DNA of 64,000 nucleotides from Lymantria dispar (lineage: Eukaryota; Arthropoda; Insecta; Lepidoptera; Erebidae): assembly GCA_032191425.1 (NCBI GenBank), contig CM063460.1, positions 5,833,001-5,897,000 on the forward strand, given 5' to 3'. The position numbers and the translations under genes were made by a program. Position 1 is the stretch's first letter. Every line of letters begins with the position of its first letter. Below the pieces are notes generated by a model. It worked only from the letters and a program-made list of their open reading frames with translations, was not told the DNA's origin and did no database searches. Positions 11,041 through 18,759 of the stretch are shown one piece after another.

Positions 11041-12033
11041 GGAACCGCCATAGTTGAACGACGGGGCCTAGCCTGGTCCAGCACTGGGGAGCCCAGCTTT
11101 GGCGCCCCGATATTGGCCCATGCTTGAGCCAAGATGAAATAATTAGCCTTGGCCGACTCAACGATTGCCCGAGCTTGGGACAAGGCTGGGTTGCCCAGCC
11201 TTGGCCGATCCAATGATTATCCAAGCCTGGGCCAACATTGGTTTGCCATAGAACGGCCAACGCAAGGGAGCCCAGTCTTGGGCCAAGACTAGGCATCCTA
11301 GCCTTGGCTGATCCAATGATTATCCAAGCCTGGGCCAACACTGGTTTGCCATAGAACGGCCAACGCAAGGGCGCCCAGTCTTGGGCCAAGACTAGGCATC
11401 CTAGCCTTGGCCGATCCAATGATTATCCAAGCCTGGGCCAACACTGGTTTGCCATAGAACGGCCAACGCAAGGGAGCCCAGTCTTGGGCCAAGACTAGGC
11501 ATCCTAGCCTTGGCCGATCCAATGATTATCCAAGCCTGGGCCAACACTGGTTTGCCATAGAACGGCCAACGCAAGGGAGCCCAGTCTTGGGCCAAGACTA
11601 GGCATCCTAGCCTTGGCCGATCCAATGATTATCCAAGCCTGGGCCAACATTGATTTGCCATAGAACGGCCAACGCAAGGGAGCCCAGTCTTGGGCCAAGA
11701 CTAGGCATCCTAGCCTTGGCTGATCCAATGATTATCCAAGCCTGGGCCAACACTGGTTTGCCATAGAACGGCCAACGCAAGGGAGCCCAGTCTTGGGCCA
11801 AGACTAGGCATCCTAGCCTTGGCCAATTCAATGATTATCCAAGCCAGGGCCAACATTGGTTTGCCATGGAACGGCCAACGCAAGGGAGCCCAGTCTTGGG
11901 CCAAGACTAGGCATCCTAGCCTTGGCCAATCCAATGATTATCCAAGCCAGGGCCAACATTGGTTTGCCATAGAACGGCCAACGCAAGGGAGCCCAGTCTT
12001 GGGCCAAGACTAGGCATCCTAGCCTTGGCTGAC
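11041..12033. repeat. 103-bp minisatellite, eight units plus degenerate start
   Basis: The word GATCCAATGATTATCCAAG (or one-base variants) recurs at about 11208, 11311, 11414, 11517, 11620, 11723, 11826 and 11929, always 103 bp apart. Units are over 95% alike except the first and last. Each contains a near-perfect hairpin, CCAAGACTAGG-CAT-CCTAGCCTTGG, and several GGGCCAA words. Because 103 is not a multiple of 3, overlapping 74-aa frames recur on the minus strand; they are artefacts of the array. Confidence 0.95.
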
Positions 12034-12185
12034 AATATTTAATTATTGAAGGGAAATCGCAGAATAAATCGTCATAATTAAATTTTTTTCCATTATATTT
12101 TTTTTATTGTCCGAACGAAATTTTCTTAAATTTTTATGAAAATTGAATTCCTTTAAAAATTCTCAATTTTATTGGAAATTTGGTT

Positions 12186-12216
<31 letters not shown>

Positions 12217-12483
12217 TTATTAAATTAATTACATTGATGACATAAACTCCTGAAATGGACACCTTTGACATTGTAAAAATTTTAAATACCTAACAAAAAA
12301 ATTTATCACGTTATTTTGTGTAACTTTCACACTCAAGTTTTTCAAACACATTTTTCACTAACGTCCGAAAGTATCCGAACTTCCCCGATGTTAGCATGTA
12401 CACGATGTTGAGACGCAACGTATACAATACGACTTGTTTACGTCGACATAATTGTTACAGTATCAAGTACAGTATCAGTCTTA
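12034..12483. other. AT-rich spacer inside the hAT-like element, with (TTA)n
   Basis: A TTATTATTATTATTATTAT microsatellite sits at about 12184-12222. Nothing else is recognised. Confidence 0.6.
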
Positions 12484-12808
12484 CGGCCGGTTTCTGAAAG
12501 GCTGATCAAACTTTCAATCAGTTAACCGCTCTGTCAACTCAACAGCTCTGTCAAATCAATTTTGGTTTCCGAAACGTTGATTAGTGAAAAATTTACTAAT
12601 CTATGATCAATCTGATTTGACATACGGATTATATTTAGTATCGGTCACACTGACAACACGATGTCAAAAAATACCATACGACTTTGTTCCAAGGCAGAAA
12701 AAAACAAATTGACGTCAGTTTTGACATTAAATTCTACGAAATTCAAATTGTTTATATTAACTTTGATAAAAGTACAAAACTTTTGTTAATTAATAAAATA
12801 GCGTTAAA
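12484..12808 (+). promoter_or_regulatory. Probable 5' region of the Myb/SANT gene
   Basis: It begins CGGCCGGTTTCTGAAAGG and contains a second related block GGTTTCCGAAACGTTGATTAG about 80 bp on. Such a GGCCGGTTTCTGAAA start resembles some Harbinger-type terminal repeats, but no inverted partner is found downstream, so I treat the region only as the likely promoter/5' UTR. Confidence 0.35.
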
Positions 12809-14161
12809 ATGACCTCACGCGGGAAGAATTTCACTGAAAGAGAAAAGTGTAAGCTTATGGAACTTGTTCAGAAGTAAGTATTTAGTTTTTCAGAAGTTCT
12901 AAATTTATAAAGTTAAGAAATTAATATTAAGTTATTTATATTATTAAGCTTCAACTTCGATCATGTTTACTTTACACATTGACGAACACTGAACTGTTGT
13001 ATTTTTAGGTATAAACATATAATAGAAAATAAATGCACAAATGCTGTGAGCATATTAAAGAAAAATGAAGCTTGGGAGTCCATAACAATGGAGTTTAATA
13101 GTACTGCAGAAATACCACGGACAATAAAACAATTAAACACTGCCTACCTCAATATGAAGAGGACCACCAGGCAAAATATTGCCAGTGAAAATGTAAGTGT
13201 TTTATCAGTAAGCTGGGTTTGTAAATTGTTACAAAATAAAAGAAGCAGATATGTTTATGAAACATTTATTTTTTGCAGATAAAAAAATATTTGGAGCACA
13301 CTCAAAATGCTTCTAGCACATTTGTTAATGAGGTGAGTTTCTCTTCTTTCATTTTCATACAATCTAACATATCAACATACAATCTAATATAGCAAAATTT
13401 ATTTTCAGACAAATATTTACACACAAGTAGTTGAAGTACAAAATGTTCTTAAAAAATTCAAAAAGGATGAAATAACTGATAAGGTTAGTATATATAAACA
13501 TCTTATAACTAATTATGTTATTGTATTGGTGAATTCTAATAAGTAATAGAAAAATGGTCCACTATTAAAACTAATGTATATAATATGTATTTAGAAAGAT
13601 GTCATGGGAACTGGTGGTGGTGTGCATAAGCCTGTGCTTAGCAGTGTTGGTGCTCAAATGCTCTCTTTAATGGGTGACCAAGTGAAACCGCTCTCAAATA
13701 GCTGTGACAGTGCATCAAATTATTTCTTTAATGGTATGTAAATTAACCTACGTTCAGATCACATAAGATTTTATTATGGCCAACCATAATATATACAATC
13801 ATTACTAATGATTACAATTAATATGTAATCAATTACCTACTTTTCAGATTCAAATGTAACAACATGTGAAGTATTGCCGCTTGACAATCCTCTACCGTCA
13901 TGTTCATACCAATATGACTGTACTCCACCAGTAACATCAATTGCAGTGTCACAATCTGCCAGCACACAAAATAATAATAAAACTTTGCCATTAACTAAAA
14001 CCATACAAGGAAGAAACAAAAGAAACTTGTCACCAAAAAATAAATATAGCACTATCATGTTAAAGAAGGCGTACTATAAAAAAAAAATAGACTGTGTAAT
14101 CCTAGAGAAAAAAAACAAATTACTAGAATATAAAATGAATTTAAAAAAAATAAACTATTAG
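12809..14161 (+). CDS. Myb/SANT-like DNA-binding protein, six exons, inside the hAT-like element
   Basis: Exons are 12809-12873, 13009-13192, 13279-13332, 13409-13483, 13595-13733 and 13848-14161. All five introns are 76-135 bp with GT...AG ends, and phases join without a stop to give 276 aa. Residues about 7-76 match the Myb/SANT-like family (Pfam Myb_DNA-bind_5): NFTEREKCKLMELVQKYKH, then KNEAWESITMEFNS with Trp44, then RTIKQLNTAYLNMKR. Related proteins include Zeste-like regulators and Harbinger accessory proteins; the expected role is DNA binding. A Ser/Pro-rich middle is followed by a basic Lys-rich segment (about 210-230) and a predicted coiled coil at the end. After the stop the coiled coil seems to continue in the -1 frame (LDLEIKIKQHEYDSLKK, 14158-14208), suggesting a one-base change in the A8 run at 14143-14150. 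Introns argue against a processed copy. Confidence 0.85.
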
Positions 14162-14213
14162 ATTTAGAAATAAAGATTAAACAGCATGAGTATGACTCCC
14201 TTAAGAAGTAAAA

Positions 14214-15100
14214 TTTAATTTAGTATGTATAATTGTTATAAATTGTTTTTGTTTTCTATAGATTATATTAAGTTGTTACATAATTATATAATTTTCAAAA
14301 TAGTATATACTTAGGTACTTTTATAATTTGAAAAATTAAGTACGTATTCCAACTTAAAATTTAAATATTTATTCATGTTTTCGTCTTAATATTAGAAATA
14401 TTTAATTAAATGGAATCATTAATGTTATTACAAAAAAAAATATCTCATTCTAATAATAAACAAATGATCTCATGTTAATTGTATGAATTTGTTGAAAAAA
14501 AATGACAGCTTCGAAAACAACAAAAAATAAATCTACTTTAATTTTGAATTGTAAGTCTTATCAAATGACTAAATAATTATTTTTTGTAAATCAAAGTATA
14601 ACCTCTTACTATCTATAGTGTCTCAATTATGAACACCCCATTAGTATAGTTATTTTATTTCTAAACACTGTTAATAACCACGAATTTAGATAATATATAG
14701 CAATTTTTGAAGTTTTCATAAAGGAAAAATTCTAAAATTTCATTGAAGTTAAAACTAACCAACTCATTGGTTTCAAATTAATATATTGATCTATAAATAT
14801 ATTACTATTTGAATTCAATAATTAAATTGTACAAATAATTACATTGCTTTATGTGTTTCGTGTAGAATGAGTTGATAAAAACTTCAAAGATTCGTTATTC
14901 TTATCGATTTTAGCGAGTTCATGATGGAGTCTTCCACGTCATTAATATTCTGTGATAGAAATTATAACATCATTCAATTTATTATTGATATTATTAAGTA
15001 CATAAGTTAAGTTTGAGTTAATCCTATAAAGTAAACTTGGGTCAGTTTTGGTAATTTTGCTTGGGCCAATTTTAAAAATTAAGCGTAAGCAGTCTTGTAA
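14214..15100. other. AT-rich right spacer of the hAT-like element
   Basis: No transposase, exon or clear repeat was found between the gene and the right minisatellite. The minus-strand frame at 14942-15157 is not supported. Confidence 0.5.
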
Positions 15101-15103
15101 ATA

Positions 15104-15455
15104 ATGCATGGCCCAGATTTGAAACTTAACTATGGCCCAGCCCTGCCAACCAGGCATGGGCCAAACTTGAAACTTAACTATGGCCTAGCCCTGCCAACCA
15201 GGCATGGGCCAAGCTTGAAACTTAACTATGGCCTAGCCCTGCCAACCAGGCATGGGCCAAGCTTGAAACTTAACTATGGCCCAGACCTGCCAATCAGGCA
15301 TGGGCCAGACTTAAAACTTAACTATGGCCCAGCCCTGCCAACCAGGCATGGGCCAAGCTTGAAACTTAACTATGGCCTAGCCCTGCCAACCAGGCATGGG
15401 CCAAGCTTGAAACTTAACTATGGCCCAGCCCTGCCAACCAGGCGTGGGCCAGTCG
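15104..15455. repeat. 48-bp minisatellite, seven units
   Basis: The word CTTAACTATGGCC recurs at 15125, 15173, 15221, 15269, 15317, 15365 and 15413, each 48 bp apart. Since 48 is a multiple of 3, a 170-aa frame with 16-residue periods (HGPSLKLNYGLALPT) stays open through it; I do not regard that as a gene. Like the left array the unit is rich in GGGCCAAG and GGCCCAG, but the unit sequence is different. Confidence 0.95.
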
Positions 15456-15600
15456 GGGTAACCAGTCTTGGGCCAGCATTATCATTCCAGACTTTACCCA
15501 AGTCTGGGCCAAGTCTGGCTTACAAGTCTGGCCCAGAGTTCTGCATAGTTGGACCAAGCCTGGGCCCGCCGTACTTTCCTACATGGGACTGCGTGCAGTA
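15456..15600. repeat. Right subterminal block of the hAT-like element
   Basis: Degenerate GGCC-rich sequence (TCTTGGGCCAGC, AAGTCTGGGCCAAGTCTGG) ends in GGACCAAGCCTGGGCCCGCC and TTCCTACATGGGA. Its reverse complement resembles 11033-11095 at the left (CCCATGTAGGAA, GGGGCCTAGCCTGGTCCAG), which ties the two ends into one element. Confidence 0.6.
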
Positions 15601-15785
15601 TTTCATACTATATTAGAAGATGAAGCTCACATTCCGTAAAATATAAATCATCATAATCCTGTTGGGAAAAATCGATTATTTTATAATCGATTATTTATTT
15701 TTAATTAATCAATTATTTTATAATCGATTTATTTTGAAGAACAAAAAATCGATTATTTAAAAAATCGATTATTTTCCCTCCAAAT

Positions 15786-15795
15786 CACATCCCTA
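15786..15795 (-). repeat. Right terminal inverted repeat of the hAT-like element
   Basis: CACATCCCTA, followed at once by the second copy of the target duplication CTAGAAAC. Confidence 0.85.
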
Positions 15796-15803
15796 CTAGA
15801 AAC

Positions 15804-15954
15804 GTGAAATTTTGTACAGGGTAAAGTGCTCACTAAAAAAAAGTTTTTGCTATTTTACCCCTAAGGAGGTGAAAAGTGTATAACCGATATCACTGAGCCT
15901 AGGAACGATCATTTTAGTACACGGTCGGCTTTCTTGGGTTACCTCATTATTTTT
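15804..15954 (+). mobile_element. Helitron-like host sequence, right of the nested element
   Basis: GTGAAATTTTGTACAGGG, CCCTAAGGAGGTGAAAAGTG and ACCGATATCACTGAGCCTAG continue the repeat units broken at 10854. Confidence 0.5.
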
Positions 15955-16205
15955 TCTTAATGCTCGCTTATCAAGATTACTTTGGATCGACGCAATATCT
16001 AGGCGGTCCTCTGCCATCGTAGATATATTGCAAAGGTTCTTTTAGCAACATTTTATGACCAGCTGCCTGCCAGACGACATAGCTGGCTAGATGGCATCAC
16101 CATTTGGTCCAGGTCAATGTAAATCTTTGTCTTAGTAGTATTTTGCGACACCCACAAACAATGAAAGTGTTATAATATTCCTAGCCGCTACCAGACAGTA
16201 AGTTA
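15955..16205 (-). mobile_element. SINE-like repeat S2, minus copy
   Basis: It shares CTTATC-AAGATTACTTTGGATCGACGCAATAT, TTGGTCCAGGTC, TTTTGCGACACCCACAAACA and GCCGCTACCAGACAG with the copy at 57618-57885. Both hold a version of the GTCGTAAAAGACGACTAAG core seen in S1. Confidence 0.6.
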
Positions 16206-16224
16206 AAATCAAGATATTAATCCA

Positions 16225-16790
16225 ATTTTCTATCTCTAGAAATAAACAAATTTGAAGCTTCTATTTGTTGTCAAAATAATAGGTTTTATTTATGCTCACA
16301 CAATTATTTGCACGATACCTATGTCTAAAAAACCGGCCAAGTGCGAGTCGGGGTCACGCACGAAGGGTTCCGTACCATTATCTATAAAAAAGGGGGTAAA
16401 TTGCGTTTATTGTATAGGAGCCCCCTTAAATATTTATTTTATTTTTTAATATTTATTGTTATAGCGGCAACAGAAATTCATAATTTGTAAACAATTCAAC
16501 TGTCTAGCTATCGCGGTCCTTCAGATACAGCTTGGTGACAGACAGACGGACGGATAGACAGCGAAGTTTTAGTAATAGGGTCCCGTTTTTACCCTTTGGG
16601 TACGAAACCCTAAAAACGGTTCAATTTTTTTTGTCTGTCTGTTCGATACGGGTAATCTTCAAAACGGCTGGACCGATACTGATAATACTTTACTACCAGG
16701 TCTACCAAGCCTTACATAAGGAATAACTTAGGCTATATTTTATCCAGGGCTATATTTTATCCAGGGCTATATTTTATCCCGGTGTGGCTG
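16225..16790 (+). mobile_element. Decayed Helitron split by another repeat
   Basis: AAAATAATAGGTTTTATTTA and CACGATACCTATGTCTAAAA (left part, to 16331) continue at 16616 with TTTTTTGTCTGTCTGTTCGA and AAACGGCTGGACCGATAC. Near the right end GGCTATATTTTATCCAG is repeated three times (16730-16782). The dispersed repeat at 16332-16615 sits between the halves. Confidence 0.6.
16332..16615 (+). mobile_element. Dispersed repeat beginning GGCCAAGTGCGAGTCGG, copy 1
   Basis: It is aligned end to end with 47698-48006: GGTTCCGTACC, TCGCGGTCCTT, GACAGACAGACGGACGG and CCTTTGGGTACGAAACCCTA are shared. It is nested in a Helitron, so it inserted later. The type of element is not clear to me. Confidence 0.65.
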
Positions 16791-17022
16791 GAGCAACTGT
16801 GAGAATTTAATCGATTTTAAAATCATTTCACTAACGGAAAGCTAATTTTAAGCGAGTAACATATTTAGGTTTTATTCCGTGTGGTTACGGAGTAAGAATA
16901 CAATTCACCACTCCCTATCTTGCCCGTGGATGTCGTAAAAGACAACTATGGGATATAATATGCACATAACATCTGTGCAAGAGAAGGGTAAACTCAAAAA
17001 GAAACCTTATACTAACAGGTCT

Positions 17023-17738
17023 ACTAACGATGGAGTGGTTGGAGCGGACGCACGGGGTGCTTTCCTTCCGACTGGTGCAGGTGCTGACGGGGCACGGTTG
17101 CTTCGGGAAGTACCTGCACAAGATTGTCAGGAGGGAGAGCACACCGTCCTGCCACCACTGCAGTTGCGACGAGGACACGCCGCAGCACACGCTCGAGGAA
17201 TGTGCTGCATGGGAGGTGGATCGCCGTGAACTCGTCGCAATTATCGGTGCCGACCTGGCGCTGCTGACCATCGTCAGGGAGATGCTCGTCAGCGTCAGGA
17301 ACTGGGACGCGGTCGCCGCCTTCTGTGAGGCCGCAATCTCACGGAAAGAGGCGGCGGATCGTGTGCGAGTAGAGATCCTATTCGGCGAAACGTTCCGCCG
17401 CCGGCGACTCGGGCGGCGCAGACGCGAGTATCTGCGCCTAATGCCGCCCTAGCCGAGACCGCGGGTGATCGGACTGGGGAATTGTCCGTCACCCGCGGAG
17501 AGGCTAACCGCGCGACGGCGACCGACGTCCCAGGACGTCGAGAGGTGAGGGTACCCGAAAGGGTATTCCGTCAGGCCGACCACTGACGACAAGTCACATC
17601 TGCTCCGGTGGTCGGCCCAACAACGAGGTGCGAGGTGGCGTGGGTACGGGTGGGTTATGGGCCCGCGCGCCGTCCTTTCATCGCCCCGGACAGACTGGAC
17701 CGCGCGTGCGCTTACCATAGCCCACCCATAAAAAAAAA
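17023..17738 (+). mobile_element. R1-like LINE, 5'-truncated, 14-bp target duplication
   Basis: The exact duplication ATACTAACAGGTCT flanks the element at 17009-17022 and 17739-17752, and the element ends in an A run. The first 430 bp encode the C-terminus of ORF2 in one unbroken frame (17030-17452), followed by the GC-rich 3' UTR. The duplicate region at 31.8 kb lacks it, so the insertion postdates the B/C duplication. Confidence 0.9.
17030..17452 (+). CDS. R1-like ORF2 C-terminal fragment with CCHC zinc knuckle
   Basis: This frame gives 140 aa of a LINE protein, lacking the endonuclease and reverse transcriptase domains lost by 5' truncation. CHHCSCDEDTPQHTLEEC (about residues 43-60) is the C-x2-C-x8-H-x4-C knuckle thought to bind nucleic acid in R1-type proteins. 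The tail is basic (RRRRLGRRRREYLRLMPP). There is no sign that it is a functional gene by itself. Its clean frame indicates youth. Confidence 0.7.
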   Translation: MEWLERTHGVLSFRLVQVLTGHGCFGKYLHKIVRRESTPSCHHCSCDEDTPQHTLEECAAWEVDRRELVAIIGADLALLTIVREMLVSVRNWDAVAAFCEAAISRKEAADRVRVEILFGETFRRRRLGRRRREYLRLMPP

Positions 17739-17864
17739 ATACTAACAGGTCTGATCACCATGGTATAGTAGGTCAAATTCCCTTCCATTATGGAGGAGGC
17801 CCGAGCCCAACAGTGGAACGTATGTGGGCTGCGATGATGATGATAATGACGAATGTGGTCAAAA

Positions 17865-18345
17865 ATAGAAATCGCTCAGTTGGGAAATCGAGCAGTCTGA
17901 TCCAGATAGCTGCGGTTGGGTCTTTAGGTTTACCTTTTTTATTATTTTTCTCGTTTTAACTTTTATATTTTATTACTAGTAACCCGCCCTCGCTTCGCTT
18001 TAGTTTTAGTTGTTTTACCCGCGTAGTTCCCGTTCCCGTGGGAATACCGGGATAAAATATAGCCTAGTATACGCCCTGATGTTATAGCTTTCCACTGGTG
18101 AAAGAATTTTTGAAATCGGTGCAGCCGTTTTGAAGATTACCCGGAACAAACAGACAGACAGACAAAAAATTTTTATTCTGTATTTTAGACATAGGTGTCG
18201 TGCAAATAACCGTGTGAGCATGAAAAAAGCCTATTATTTTGACATTACAAACAGACACTCCAATTTTATTTATTGGTATAGATTTCATCACTTATTTTTT
18301 TAAACCAAAAACTCAATTTACTAAACGAACACCGAGCTAAGCTCG
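17865..18345 (+). mobile_element. SINE-like repeat T1 with tRNA-like head, split by a Helitron
   Basis: ATCGCTCAGTTGGGAAATCG resembles a tRNA-type A box. The body continues TCTTTAGGTTTACC to 17975 and resumes at 18283 as TTTCATCACTTATTTTTTT, ending ACCGAGCTAAGCTCGATCA. The unbroken equivalent is 31965-32145. Other T1 copies are at 35310-35625 and 43690-43908. Confidence 0.65.
17976..18282 (-). mobile_element. Helitron, 307 bp, with exact empty site in gene C region
   Basis: On its own strand it reads A|TCTATACCAATAAATAAAAT ... GGGTTACTAG|T. The paralogous position between 32077 and 32078 reads TTTTATTA|TTTCATCAC without the element, so insertion was between A and T with no duplication, as known for Helitrons. 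Inside are a short (GACA)n tract and TTTTGAAATCGGTGCAGCC. It has no coding capacity. Confidence 0.92.
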
Positions 18346-18351
18346 ATCATC

Positions 18352-18605
18352 TCTCCATGTGATGATGAAGTAAGAATACAATTCACCACCCCCGCTTTTG
18401 CCCGTGGGTGTTGTAAAATACGACTAAGGGATTAAATATGCATCTAACATTTAAGCAAGAGAAGGAAAACTCGAAACCAAATCCTATGGCAACATTTCTG
18501 ACCAGCGTGACATAGTAGGTCAATTTCCTTTTCATAGTAGGGGAGGCTCCAGCCCAATAATAGAACTAATGGAATTGTGGGGTATATGGCCTGAGATGAT
18601 GATTA
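18352..18605 (+). mobile_element. S1 SINE (gene B unit)
   Basis: A full-length S1 from CATGTGATGATGAAGTAAGA to GAGATGATGAT. Its paralogue is 32148-32402, so it predates the duplication. Confidence 0.7.
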
Positions 18606-18759
18606 AGCTCGGTCCCCTAAATATTTCAATTTATATTCTGTAGTCGGCAACATGGCGGTGTTAATGCTGATTTACTCAGGATTAAAATACAAAAGCAAAA
18701 AAATGTTTTTTAATATGTAATTTTTATATTAAAATAATAAATTATACAAAAAATATATA

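Larger units (their letters stand above)
10855..15795. mobile_element. hAT-like transposon, 4.9 kb, carrying a spliced Myb/SANT gene
   Basis: The termini are TAGGGATGTG (10855-10864) and its reverse complement CACATCCCTA (15786-15795). An exact 8-bp target duplication, CTAGAAAC, lies at 10847-10854 and 15796-15803, with T at position 2 and A at position 7 as in the hAT consensus nTnnnnAn. Removing the element restores GGCCTAGAAACGTGAAA, which matches neighbouring units of the host repeat. Inside each end come clustered AATCGATTAT words (10870-10995, 15660-15780), then inverted related blocks (CCCATGTAGGAA at 11035; TTCCTACATGGG at 15577), then a GGCC-rich minisatellite, then the gene at 12809-14161. 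No hAT transposase frame is visible, so the element is non-autonomous. The superfamily call is inferred from termini and target duplication only. Confidence 0.8.
16881..17856 (+). mobile_element. S1 SINE interrupted by an R1-like LINE
   Basis: The head (16881-17022) and tail (17753-17856) join exactly when 17023-17738 and one copy of the 14-bp duplication are removed. The uninterrupted equivalent is at 31713-31955. This S1 marks the left limit of the B/C segmental duplication. Confidence 0.8.

Noticed and set aside
11041..12033. Regular 103-bp repeats looked at first like a CRISPR-type or coding array
   Set aside because: The units have no unique spacers; the whole 103 bp is repeated. The five overlapping 74-aa frames arise because the period is not a multiple of three.
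12809..14161. hAT transposase as the product of the gene inside the element
   Set aside because: The protein has a Myb/SANT-like N-terminus and no hAT dimerisation or BED-finger motifs.
15104..15616. 170-aa open frame with 16-residue repeats
   Set aside because: It is kept open by the 48-bp period of the minisatellite, lacks splice or start context and shows no domain.
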